Source: Candidatus Zixiibacteriota bacterium (GTDB lineage Bacteria > SM23-81 > DAOVCL01). Taken from it: a stretch of DNA of 11,135 bases. Made by a program: the position numbers and the translations under genes. The stretch spans positions 1-11,135 of the forward strand of contig DAOVCL010000049.1 of assembly GCA_030670005.1 (NCBI GenBank), read 5' to 3'. The notes under the pieces were generated by a model that had not been told where the DNA came from, searched no databases, and saw only the letters and a list, made by a program, of their open reading frames with translations. The number at the start of each line of letters is the position of its first letter. The first letter of the stretch is position 1. Positions 1-5,906 of this stretch are shown piece by piece.

Positions 1-155
1 TAGACAACAAGTTCTCCGATGATAAAAAGATGGCCCAGCTCATTAAGGAATATAGGGAAGAGCAAAGTAGAGAGGCCAAGAGTGAGCTGGGTCGGAGGAA
101 GAAGGTTCCCCCCCAACCCAGAAGAAAAACCCTACCAAGCACAGGGGAGGGGTGA
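1..155 (+). CDS. C-terminal tail of an unidentified protein (5' partial)
   Basis: The frame whose codons start at position 3 is open from the window edge to the TGA at 153-155, giving about 50 residues. The visible part is charged and probably helical (KKMAQLIKEYREEQ), then becomes a basic, proline-containing tail (RRKKVPPQPRRKTLP). Codon use (AAG, AGG, GAG, GCC) matches the downstream genes better than the competing frame starting at 19. A strong terminator 29 bases after the stop fits the end of a transcription unit. The upstream part is missing, so no family can be named. Basic disordered tails of this sort are often seen on nucleic-acid-binding proteins, but that is only a possibility here. 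Confidence 0.6.
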   Translation, partial: DNKFSDDKKMAQLIKEYREEQSREAKSELGRRKKVPPQPRRKTLPSTGEG

Positions 156-183
156 TCAAGGGGCAATAGCTTTGGGTGCAAGT

Positions 184-214
184 GGGCCTCCACCAGCGGA
201 GGCCCTTTTCTTTT
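184..214 (+). terminator. Intrinsic terminator of the upstream partial gene
   Basis: A perfect 8-bp GC-rich stem (GGGCCTCC at 184-191 pairing with GGAGGCCC at 198-205) closes a 6-base loop and is followed directly by TTTTCTTTT. This is a textbook Rho-independent terminator on the + strand, 29 bases after the stop codon at 155. Confidence 0.9.
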
Positions 215-234
215 GGAACCTCGGGGAAAAGCTT

Positions 235-379
235 ACCACGGATAACCACGGACTGGCACGGAAAAACAGGGAGCAGTAATCAGTTTACAGGGATCAGGAA
301 TAGCCAGCATAAACCTCATTTTTAATTCTTAATTCTCAATTCATAATTGCTGTTTTGTAATTCCGTGGGATTCCGTGGT
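235..379. repeat. MITE-like inverted-repeat element, copy A
   Basis: The ends are imperfect 18-bp terminal inverted repeats: 235-252 (accacggataaccacgga) against the reverse complement of 362-379 (accacggaatcccacgga), 15 of 18 identical. Inside lies an AT-rich middle built on taattc/aattct words. Positions 261-366 match 4790-4895 with one difference (313 versus 4842). No reading frame within it looks like a protein. The length, inverted ends and absence of a transposase resemble a non-autonomous MITE-type element. CCACGGA-rich intergenic repeats are common in environmental bacterial genomes. The element lies between the terminator at 184-214 and the DUF763 gene and may supply its upstream region. 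Confidence 0.75.
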
Positions 380-438
380 GAATTGTTGCGGAAAACTGTT
401 GACATTTCCTGGTTTGGCTATTAGCTTTTAAGGTGGTG

Positions 439-1527
439 ATGCGCACCGGGGTTGCCAATCTCCCCCTCCATTATGGGAGGACTCCTCGCTGGCTTTTCAG
501 CAGGATGGAAGTTCTCTCTCGCCAGATTGCCATTTATGTGATAGGCGAGTTTGGCCCCACTGTTTTTCTGAGGAAGCTCTCTGATCCCTTCTGGTTTCAG
601 GCCTTGGGGGCTGTGCTGGGCTTTGACTGGCATTCCAGTGGCCTGACTACCACCGTCTGTGGGGCACTGAAGGCAGGACTTAAGGGGATAGAGGAGGAGC
701 TGGGGCTCTTTGTGGCCGGGGGGAAGGGGGTAGTCTCTCGCCAGACTCCATCTGAGATTATCAGATGGGGGGAGAAGCTCTCTTTTGATCCAGGTAAACT
801 GGTCTATGCCAGCAGGATGGCTGCCAAGGTGGATAGCGCTGGGCTTCAGGATGGTTTCCAGATCTATCATCACTCCTTCTTCTTTAATAGCAGCGGTGAG
901 TGGGCGGTGGTGCAACAGGGGATGAACCCCACTGTCAGGATGGCCCGCAGGTATCACTGGCTGAGTGAGGGGGTGAGGGACTTTTGCTGCGAGCCCCATC
1001 AGGCCATCTGTTCTGAAAGAAGGGGTTGGGCCCTGAATATGGTCTCCCGCCAGAGCGGTGAGGCCAGGAAGGTGGTGGCCTCCCTGGCCGGGGAGAGACC
1101 GGAAAAGCTTTTGCAGGAGTTAAAATTTTTGCAAAAACTTGATCTCCCCACCCGCCATCAGATCCTATTAAAGGATATAAACCCCCAGAGGTTAAAGGGT
1201 ATCTTCCTGAGCACCTATGAGCAGAAGCCTCAGGGGTTTGAAGAGCTTTTGGGGAGGAAAGGGGTGGGGGCCAAGACCATCAGGGCTTTGTCTCTTATCT
1301 CGGAACTCATCTATGGAGTTGGTCCAAGCTTCTCCGATCCGGCCCGTTTTAGCTTTGCCCATGGGGGGAAAGATGGCCATCCCTATCCGGTGGACTGGCG
1401 GGTTTATGATGAGAGCATCTCCATCCTCCAGAGAGCCCTGCAGAGAGCCAAAGTTGGCCCAACCCCAAGGAGGGAGGCCTTGAGGAGGTTAATCGGTTTT
1501 TGGGAGGGGGTAGGTGGAGAAGTTTAA
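439..1527 (+). CDS. DUF763 family protein, function unknown
   Basis: A 362-residue protein that I recognise as DUF763, a family found in archaea and some thermophilic bacteria. Hallmark segments in order are the N-terminal RTGVANLPLHYGRTPRWLF (about 2-20), LSDPFWFQALGAVLGFDWHSSG (about 47-68), VAGGKG (92-97), LVYASRMAAKVDSAGLQDG (121-139), YHHSFF (143-148), GEWAVVQQGMN (153-163), ARRYHWLSE (169-177), and near the end GRKGVGAKTIRALSLISELIYG (272-293) with FSFAHGGKDGHPYPVD (304-319). The GVGAKT stretch resembles a helix-hairpin-helix DNA-binding turn, so a nucleic-acid role is plausible but unproven. ATG 439 is preferred over the two in-frame GTGs at 433 and 436, because they form part of the AAGGTGG ribosome-site-like run and the family starts with M-R/K-x-G. 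The gene overlaps the next by 14 bases, indicating co-translation. Length looks complete. Confidence 0.9.
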   Translation: MRTGVANLPLHYGRTPRWLFSRMEVLSRQIAIYVIGEFGPTVFLRKLSDPFWFQALGAVLGFDWHSSGLTTTVCGALKAGLKGIEEELGLFVAGGKGVVSRQTPSEIIRWGEKLSFDPGKLVYASRMAAKVDSAGLQDGFQIYHHSFFFNSSGEWAVVQQGMNPTVRMARRYHWLSEGVRDFCCEPHQAICSERRGWALNMVSRQSGEARKVVASLAGERPEKLLQELKFLQKLDLPTRHQILLKDINPQRLKGIFLSTYEQKPQGFEELLGRKGVGAKTIRALSLISELIYGVGPSFSDPARFSFAHGGKDGHPYPVDWRVYDESISILQRALQRAKVGPTPRREALRRLIGFWEGVGGEV

Positions 1528-2281
1528 GGAGATAGCTATTGATCTGGCGAAGGCCTCAGGTGAGATGCTTATGGGAGGTCTGGGGACGGTGAAGGATATA
1601 GGCCATAAAGGGGAGATCGATCTGGTAACAGAGGCAGACAGGAGATCAGAAAAGCTTATAGTGGGCAGGTTAAGAAGTGCCTTTCCCGACCATTCCATCA
1701 TAGCAGAGGAGAGCGGGGGGGAAGGGGGCGCGGAATACCTCTGGCTGGTAGATCCCCTTGATGGCACAACGAACTATGCTCATGGCTTCCCCTGGTTTTC
1801 CGTCTCCATTGCCCTGCTTAAAGAGGGAGAGCCGATCCTGGGGGTAATATACCATCCCGTCCTGAATGAGCTCTTCTGGGTGGAGAAGGGGAAAGGCTCT
1901 TGGCTAAACGGGATAAAAATCTTTGTCTCCCGGACCCCTGAACTCTCTTCCAGTTTTTTAGCCACTGGATTTCCATATGATATAAGGGAGAGCAAGGCAA
2001 ACAACCTGGATCACTTCTCCCACTTTGCCCTTAAGGCCTTAGCCATCAGGAGGGCTGGCTCTGCGGCACTTGATCTGGCCTATCTGGCCTGTGGCAGGTT
2101 TGATGGTTTCTGGGAGCTGAAGCTTCACCCCTGGGATATGGCTGCGGGCTTCCTTCTGGTTACAGAGGCCGGGGGGATGGTAACCGACTTTAAGGGAGAT
2201 AAATTCAACCCTTTCGGAAAAGAGATTCTGGCCTCAAATGGGAGGATACACGGCCAGATGTTGGATGTGCTAAACAGGTGA
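1514..2281 (+). CDS. suhB: Inositol monophosphatase family phosphatase (SuhB/IMPase-like)
   Basis: A 255-residue Mg2+-dependent sugar-phosphate phosphatase of the IMPase/FBPase superfamily. The metal-binding set is intact: Glu65-Glu66 in SIIAEES, the signature D80-P-L-D83-G-T-T-N87, and the C-terminal W207-D208 in HPWDMAAG. The N-terminal GEIDLVTEAD (33-42) is also typical. Known members hydrolyse myo-inositol 1-phosphate or fructose 1,6-bisphosphate, and E. coli SuhB also acts in rRNA antitermination; sequence alone does not decide the substrate. Translation starts at GTG 1514, inside the end of the DUF763 gene and preceded by GGGAGGGGG at 1502-1510. The 14-base overlap predicts coupling with DUF763. 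The protein appears full length and undamaged. Cytosolic: no signal peptide or membrane segment. Confidence 0.95.
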   Translation: MEKFKEIAIDLAKASGEMLMGGLGTVKDIGHKGEIDLVTEADRRSEKLIVGRLRSAFPDHSIIAEESGGEGGAEYLWLVDPLDGTTNYAHGFPWFSVSIALLKEGEPILGVIYHPVLNELFWVEKGKGSWLNGIKIFVSRTPELSSSFLATGFPYDIRESKANNLDHFSHFALKALAIRRAGSAALDLAYLACGRFDGFWELKLHPWDMAAGFLLVTEAGGMVTDFKGDKFNPFGKEILASNGRIHGQMLDVLNR

Positions 2282-2400
2282 CAGTTGACGGGGGTCAGGG
2301 ATCAGGAAAACAAACCGACTCCAGTGATGGTGAAGATTGAAAAGTCAAGAATCAGTTAAAGAAGGTATGGATAAGACAACCATAATTGGACGAATACTCT

Positions 2401-2483
2401 ACAGTTTCCAGGGATCAGGAGAATCCATCACAACTGGCAACCGACAACTGACGAATGCCTGACTGCTGTTCCCTGTGAACTGT
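2401..2483. repeat. Small palindromic intergenic element
   Basis: Eighteen bases at 2401-2418 (acagtttccagggatcag) are the imperfect inverse of 2466-2483, 15 of 18 matching, which gives an 83-base element with a 47-base centre. The arm shares the word CAGTTTNCAGGGATCAGG with the interior of the repeats at 235-379 and 4774-4895, and a looser relative (gtcagggatcagg) occurs at 2295-2307. It occupies most of the gap between the phosphatase gene and the hydrolase gene. The rest of the gap (2282-2400) shows no gene, terminator or convincing promoter. Confidence 0.55.
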
Positions 2484-2504
2484 TCTTAAACAGGGAGGAT
2501 TCAA

Positions 2505-3113
2505 ATGGAGGATATTAAGTGGCTGGGCCATGCCAGCTTTAAGATCAGTGGGGAGAAGGTTATCTACATTGACCCGTGGAGATTGGAGGGAAAGAACGAA
2601 GAGGCAGACATCATCCTCATTACCCATGATCATTATGACCACTGTTCACTATCGGACATCGAAAAGCTGAAGGGGAAGCAGACAACGGTAGTCGCCCCTC
2701 CTGATGCCGCTCAGAAGATAACCGGAGATGTGAGGGTAGTAAGGCCAGGAGATGAGCTTACGGTTAAGGGGATAAGGATAGAGGCATATCCTGCCTACAA
2801 TTTAGGGAAGGACTTTCATCCCAAGGTTAATGGCTGGGTGGGGTATGTCATCAATATCAATGGGAAGAGGATCTACCATGCGGGAGATACAGACCTCATC
2901 CCCGAGATGGATGGGATAAAGGCCGATGTGGCCCTTCTGCCGGTGGGGGGAACCTACACGATGAACGCCAAGGAGGCGGCCCAGGCGGCCAACAGGATAA
3001 ATCCTAAACTGGCCATCCCTATGCACTTTGGCTCTATTGTGGGGTCCTCTAAGGATGCAGAGGAGTTCAGATCCCTCTGTCAGGTTCCGGTGGAGATCTT
3101 AGAAAGGAGCTGA
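2505..3113 (+). CDS. UPF0173 metal-dependent hydrolase (metallo-beta-lactamase fold)
   Basis: A 202-residue single-domain hydrolase of the metallo-beta-lactamase superfamily, UPF0173 (YtkL-like) group. The start IKWLGHASFKI is the group's N-terminal signature. The zinc motif is H41-D-H43-Y-D45-H46 in LITHDHYDHC, followed by H125 and D128 in IYHAGDTD and H174 in IPMHFGS, so the metal ligands look complete. The substrate of this group is not established; RNA or small phosphoester substrates are both possible in this fold. ATG 2505 follows a strong GGGAGG site (2493-2498) with 6-base spacing. Length agrees with the shorter members of the family. The following gene starts one base after the stop, so the two are almost certainly one transcript. 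Confidence 0.93.
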   Translation: MEDIKWLGHASFKISGEKVIYIDPWRLEGKNEEADIILITHDHYDHCSLSDIEKLKGKQTTVVAPPDAAQKITGDVRVVRPGDELTVKGIRIEAYPAYNLGKDFHPKVNGWVGYVININGKRIYHAGDTDLIPEMDGIKADVALLPVGGTYTMNAKEAAQAANRINPKLAIPMHFGSIVGSSKDAEEFRSLCQVPVEILERS

Positions 3114-3114
3114 T

Positions 3115-3375
3115 ATGGAGGAGAAGATAGGAGTTGTTGAGGACTATTTTGCCCGGGTGGAGGTAGCTGGGATTAAGATCACCGAGGGGAGGTTGAGAGT
3201 AGGGGATACAATTTACATTAAAGGCCACACCACAGATCTCACCTTCAAGGTCGACTCTATGGAGATCGAGCATGAAAAGGTGGAGGAGGCTGGGGTAGAC
3301 GATGAGGTGGGGATAAAAGTGGCTGAGAGGGTCAGACCAGGAGACGGGGTATATCTGGTCATTTCGGAGTCCTGA
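3115..3375 (+). CDS. Stand-alone EF-Tu domain-2-like protein
   Basis: An 86-residue protein that is essentially one beta-barrel like domain 2 of translational GTPases. The pattern runs IGVVEDYFARVEVAGIKI (about 5-22), LRVGDTIYIKGHTTDLTFKVDSM (27-49), VEEAGVDDEVGIKV (56-69) and RVRPGDGVYLV (72-82). No GTPase domain or P-loop is present, and this is not a broken EF-Tu: it has its own start, stop and ribosome site (AAAGGAG at 3103-3109). Proteins of this kind are usually annotated 'translation elongation factor-like' and often sit near U32 peptidases, but here the partner is the UPF0173 hydrolase. Its role is unknown; binding RNA or a ribosomal partner is an inference from the fold. The stop codon (3373-3375) lies in the loop of an 8-bp hairpin (3361-3388). 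Confidence 0.8.
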   Translation: MEEKIGVVEDYFARVEVAGIKITEGRLRVGDTIYIKGHTTDLTFKVDSMEIEHEKVEEAGVDDEVGIKVAERVRPGDGVYLVISES

Positions 3376-3388
3376 GAGATTCCGAAAT
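3361..3388 (+). other. Hairpin spanning the stop codon of the EF-Tu-like gene
   Basis: ATTTCGGA (3361-3368) is the exact reverse complement of TCCGAAAT (3381-3388), with a 12-base loop containing the stop codon of the gene at 3115. No run of T follows, so it is not a classical intrinsic terminator. It may stabilise or delimit the mRNA end. Confidence 0.5.
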
Positions 3389-3518
3389 ATCGGGGGATGT
3401 TTAAGGCCCCGATCCCGACGAGTGGGGAGGATTCAAGGGTGACAGCGGAGCGCCAGAGGGTCGGTGAGACCCTGTGGAGAGATTAGCGAGCGAAGGGAGC
3501 TAAGTTCTCAGGGAGTAG
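3389..3518 (+). ncRNA. Candidate structured leader of the Mth938 gene
   Basis: The gap holds a dense series of possible hairpins. ATCGGGG 3389-3395 pairs with CCCCGAT 3407-3413. AGGGTC 3457-3462 pairs with GACCCT 3468-3473, extended by CCA/TGG across one mismatch. TTAGC 3483-3487 pairs with GCTAA 3499-3503, with an outer GAGA 3477-3480 / TCTC 3506-3509. The CCCT at 3470-3473 could instead pair with the AGGG at 3510-3513 directly before the ATG at 3519, which would hide the ribosome site. The words GGAGAG, CGAAGG and TCTCAGG in that order recall a glycine aptamer, but the long variable arm and the conserved AAAAGGAC segment are absent, so I do not call a glycine riboswitch. A degraded repeat is the main alternative. 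Confidence 0.35.
3439..3486 (+). CDS. Possible 15-codon leader peptide (mini-ORF)
   Basis: GTG at 3439 is preceded by GGGGAGG (3424-3430) at good spacing and reads MTAERQRVGETLWRD before TAG at 3484-3486. The 12 bases GGGAGGATTCAA before it are identical to those before the start of the UPF0173 gene at 2505. This makes it a credible translation start. The peptide matches no family I know. It overlaps the 3457-3473 hairpin, so ribosomes translating it would open that stem. It could be a regulatory leader, or the remnant of a lost gene start. Confidence 0.3.
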   Translation: MTAERQRVGETLWRD

Positions 3519-3860
3519 ATGAGGATAGATTCCTACAGTTTTGGCCGGATAGTTGTGGAGGGGACGGCCTATACCTCAGATCTGATCATCTATCCGGGGA
3601 GGGTAGAGGCCAACTGGTGGAGAAAGGAGGGGCATCTCCTGCAGCCGGAGGATCTTCAGGGGGTGATAGAGTATAAACCTCAAACCATAGTGGTGGGAAC
3701 TGGGGCTTATGGGATGATGAGAGTTGCTCCCCAAACAAGGGATTGCATCGAGACCTTGGGGAGTAAGCTTGTCTGTGAGCCTACCGAGGAGGCCTGCAGG
3801 ATTTACAACGAGATCTCCAGCTCAGATAGGGTAATGGCCTGTCTTCACCTCACCTGTTAA
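3519..3860 (+). CDS. Mth938-domain protein (NDUFAF3/Mth938 family)
   Basis: A 113-residue protein of the Mth938-like family (DUF498/DUF598), whose eukaryotic relative NDUFAF3 assists assembly of respiratory complex I. Recognisable segments are IDSYSFGRIVVEGTAYTSDLIIYP (3-26), WWRKEGH (33-39), TIVVGTGAYGMMRV (56-69), EACRIYNEI (91-99) and the closing MACLHLTC (106-113). In bacteria the molecular role is unknown. The ATG at 3519 has GGGAG (3511-3515) only 3 bases upstream, which is a tight spacing. Together with the hairpins before it, this suggests translational control. The next gene begins 3 bases after the stop, so it is probably co-transcribed with the M50 protease. Confidence 0.85.
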   Translation: MRIDSYSFGRIVVEGTAYTSDLIIYPGRVEANWWRKEGHLLQPEDLQGVIEYKPQTIVVGTGAYGMMRVAPQTRDCIETLGSKLVCEPTEEACRIYNEISSSDRVMACLHLTC

Positions 3861-3863
3861 GCT

Positions 3864-4748
3864 ATGGAGGGGAGAGATTATCTAGGGGAATGGTGGGATG
3901 TTTCCGGGCAAAGGCCAGAAGGTCTTCTAAGTTCCCGCGGGCCAGGGTGGAGATCTGCCTGGAGGAACATCCTCCTCTTTCTTCTCACCCTTCTCTCCAC
4001 CTATTATGTAGGCTCTGCCTTTTTGGGAGGGGGTTTATCTTATTGTCTTCCCCTGATGACCATCCTTTTGGCCCATGAGCTGGGCCATTGGCTGATGTCC
4101 CGCCGACATAGGGTGAGAGCCTCCCTCCCCTATTTCATTCCCTTTCCCCTTCCTCCCTTTGGCACCTTGGGGGCGGTGATCAGGATGAGATCCCCAATGA
4201 CTACCAGGAAGGCCCTTTTGGATATAGGCGCAGCCGGCCCCTTCGCCGGCCTGGTATTTGCCCTACCGGCGGCCGTTGTCGGCCTCATGCATTCGCCGGT
4301 AGTAGAGAGGACAACTACGGGGGGGATCCCCTTGGGAAGTTCCCTCCTCTTCCACCTCCTCATCAGTTTGGTAAAAGGGCCTATTCCTGAGGGCCAGGAA
4401 GTGGTGCTCCATCCCTTAGCCTATGCCGGTTGGGTAGGCCTATTTGTCACCGCCCTTAATCTTCTCCCCATAGGTCAACTGGATGGAGGCCACATCCTCT
4501 ACTCCTTGATTGGTCAGAAGAGCCTTAAGGCCTTCAAGCTGGCCCTGGGTGCCTTTGGCCTGGTCTGTGTCGTCTTTTATCCCGGTTGGCTTTTATTGAT
4601 CTTGCTCCTCCTCCTCTTTGGCCTTCGCCATCCACCACCCCTGGATCCGGTTACCCCTCTGGGTAAGGGGAGGAGAACAGTTGGTCTTCTGGCCTTTGTA
4701 ATCTTTTTCCTCTGCTTTACCCCTGTTCCTTTTCAGATATTGGGGTGA
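3864..4748 (+). CDS. M50 family intramembrane metalloprotease (site-2 protease type)
   Basis: A 294-residue polytopic membrane protein. The zinc-binding helix carries H71-E-L-G-H75 in LLAHELGHW, and the third ligand lies in NLLPIGQLDGGH (199-210, Asp207). PFGTLGAVI (98-106) and the GAAGPFAGL loop (122-130) are further M50 hallmarks. Hydrophobic segments fall around 34-55, 60-78, 123-143, 155-170, 187-205, 225-255 and 273-290. The layout resembles the compact bacterial and plant EGY-like type with no PDZ domain. Members cleave membrane-embedded substrates such as anti-sigma factors; the substrate here is unknown, and no sigma/anti-sigma pair is in the window. The catalytic set is complete. ATG 3864 follows the previous stop by 3 bases, without a strong ribosome site, suggesting coupling to the Mth938 gene. 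Confidence 0.94.
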   Translation: MEGRDYLGEWWDVSGQRPEGLLSSRGPGWRSAWRNILLFLLTLLSTYYVGSAFLGGGLSYCLPLMTILLAHELGHWLMSRRHRVRASLPYFIPFPLPPFGTLGAVIRMRSPMTTRKALLDIGAAGPFAGLVFALPAAVVGLMHSPVVERTTTGGIPLGSSLLFHLLISLVKGPIPEGQEVVLHPLAYAGWVGLFVTALNLLPIGQLDGGHILYSLIGQKSLKAFKLALGAFGLVCVVFYPGWLLLILLLLLFGLRHPPPLDPVTPLGKGRRTVGLLAFVIFFLCFTPVPFQILG

Positions 4749-4773
4749 AAAGGTTGTCTTTCCGTAATAGTTT

Positions 4774-4895
4774 ACCACGGACCAGCACAGAAAAACAGGG
4801 AGCAGTAATCAGTTTACAGGGATCAGGAATAGCCAGCATAACCCTCATTTTTAATTCTTAATTCTCAATTCATAATTGCTGTTTTGTAATTCCGT
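4774..4895. repeat. MITE-like element, copy B
   Basis: This is the second copy of the element at 235-379. Positions 4790-4895 match 261-366 at 105 of 106 bases. Compared with copy A it lacks one of the tandem CCACGGA units at the left end, and the right inverted end is mostly lost after TTCCGT. It fills most of the gap between the M50 protease gene and the thioredoxin gene. No other feature is seen in the gap apart from the thioredoxin ribosome site. Confidence 0.75.
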
Positions 4896-4958
4896 TGTGT
4901 GCTGTTATGCCTTTTCAACTACACGAGGGGAGGGGAAATCAGAAAGGAGTGATGGGAA

Positions 4959-5297
4959 ATGGCCAAGCCTGTTGAGGTCAATGATAGCAACTTTGATCAG
5001 GAGGTCCTTGAGTCTTCACTTCCCGTTTTAGTGGACTTCTGGGCTGAATGGTGTGCCCCCTGTAGGATGATCTCCCCTGTTGTGGAGGAGATAGGCGATG
5101 AGTATGAGGGAAGGCTTAAGGTGGCCAGCCTCAATGTAGAGGATAGCCCCATTACGGCTTCCCAATACGGGGTGATGAGCATCCCCAGCCTCCTTGTCTT
5201 CCAGGAGGGGGAGGAGGTGGAGAGAATAGTTGGTGCCCTCCCCAAGGAACGTCTTATCTCTAAGCTTGAGGTGATATTGGGGAAGGAGCAACGATAG
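4959..5297 (+). CDS. trxA: Thioredoxin
   Basis: A 112-residue cytosolic thioredoxin. The redox site is W31-C32-A-P-C35 in FWAEWCAPCRMISP, and the cis-proline lies in SIPSLLVF (Pro76). The fold is complete, including the closing GALPKERLISKLEVIL helix. The active site is WCAPC rather than the commonest WCGPC, a frequent natural variant. It reduces protein disulfides using thioredoxin reductase, which is not in this window. ATG 4959 is chosen because AAAGGAG (4943-4949) lies 9 bases upstream; the earlier ATG at 4952 opens only a seven-codon frame. It follows repeat copy B, so its promoter must lie in or near the repeat; none is obvious. A separate promoter begins just after its stop. Confidence 0.97.
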   Translation: MAKPVEVNDSNFDQEVLESSLPVLVDFWAEWCAPCRMISPVVEEIGDEYEGRLKVASLNVEDSPITASQYGVMSIPSLLVFQEGEEVERIVGALPKERLISKLEVILGKEQR

Positions 5298-5309
5298 GGA
5301 ATCTTTTCC

Positions 5310-5338
5310 TTGACTGTAGGGGTCTCTTTTTATATATT
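5310..5338 (+). promoter_or_regulatory. Sigma-70-type promoter for the DUF151 gene
   Basis: TTGACT (5310-5315) and TATATT (5333-5338) are separated by exactly 17 bases, each one base from consensus. Transcription would begin near 5345, leaving a leader of about 28 bases before ATG 5373. The -35 box lies 12 bases after the thioredoxin stop codon, so the DUF151 gene can be transcribed independently. Confidence 0.7.
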
Positions 5339-5372
5339 ATGGGAAATTAATCCCCCCACAGGAGATGTCATT

Positions 5373-5855
5373 ATGCACTTAGTCTCAGTTAGCGGTTTGG
5401 CCATAGATATGGGCTCAAATTCGCCTGTTGTGCTTCTCAAGGAGACGGAGGGAAAGAGGGTCCTGCCCATCTGGATAGGGCCCTATGAGGCTATGGCCAT
5501 TGCCATGGAGTTAGCTGGGATCACCTCCAAGCGTCCCCTTACCCACGATCTGATGAAGATGGTCATCTCTGGCCTGGGTGGCAAGATAACCAAGGTGGAG
5601 ATAACGGAGCTTAAGGATCAAACCTTCTACGCTCGCATCTGGATCCAGCAGGATGATTCCATATTGAATATCGATGCCCGCCCCAGTGACTCCATTGCCC
5701 TGGCTTTAAGGGTTAAGGCCCCCATCTATGTTGCCTCGGATGTCTTTAACCTTCACTTAGGCACGGAGGAGACGGAGGAGGAGAGGGCACGAAACCTAAG
5801 GGAGAGGTTGAAGAGGATAAACCCTGAGGAGTTTGGGAACTTCTCCTTTTCCTAA
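5373..5855 (+). CDS. Bifunctional nuclease family protein (DUF151)
   Basis: A 160-residue DUF151 (BFN domain) protein. Typical segments are the N-terminal VSVSGLAIDMGSNSPVVLLKE (4-24), VLPIWIGPYEAMAIAMEL (30-47), RPLTHDLM (54-61) and IDARPSDSIALALRVKAPIYV (100-120), followed by an acidic, charged C-terminal tail (131-151) shaped like the UVR-domain linker but without a clear UVR motif. Plant and bacterial members have been reported to have DNase and RNase activity, and a Thermotoga structure exists for the domain; the role in most bacteria is unclear. The frame extends up to a TTG at 5310, but that TTG is the promoter -35 box. ATG 5373, with AGGAG at 5360-5364 and 8-base spacing, is the real start. 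Confidence 0.94.
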   Translation: MHLVSVSGLAIDMGSNSPVVLLKETEGKRVLPIWIGPYEAMAIAMELAGITSKRPLTHDLMKMVISGLGGKITKVEITELKDQTFYARIWIQQDDSILNIDARPSDSIALALRVKAPIYVASDVFNLHLGTEETEEERARNLRERLKRINPEEFGNFSFS

Positions 5856-5906
5856 GGGGTAACCTTGGAACCCCAGTTTGAGGGGGCCCTGTCGCACCCT
5901 TCGCCC

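Noticed and set aside
156..205. GGGGCAA ... GGGTGCAAGTGGGCC, loosely like a c-di-GMP-I riboswitch core ahead of a terminator
   Set aside because: The conserved core is incomplete, the first hairpin is too short, and the terminator is readily explained as the end of the upstream gene.
19..279. 86-codon + strand frame at the window start
   Set aside because: It runs through the strong terminator and into the repeat; the frame starting at position 3 has better codon use and stops just before the terminator.
399..427. TTGACA (399-404) plus TAGCTT (422-427), 17 bases apart, as promoter of the DUF763 gene
   Set aside because: The -35 is perfect but the -10 matches at only 3 of 6, and transcription would start within a few bases of ATG 439, leaving no room for the ribosome site.
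421..999. 192-codon open frame on the - strand opposite the DUF763 gene
   Set aside because: It lies wholly within a well-recognised + strand family protein, and its translation is proline/histidine-rich without any motif; it is an antisense shadow.
3464..3676. 70-codon + strand frame over the start of the Mth938 gene
   Set aside because: It is a different frame of a recognised gene, and its low-complexity glycine/serine-rich product shows no family features.
5310..5372. TTG 5310 as the start of the DUF151 protein
   Set aside because: The TTG is the -35 element of a good promoter, and the family N-terminus begins at ATG 5373 with its own AGGAG.
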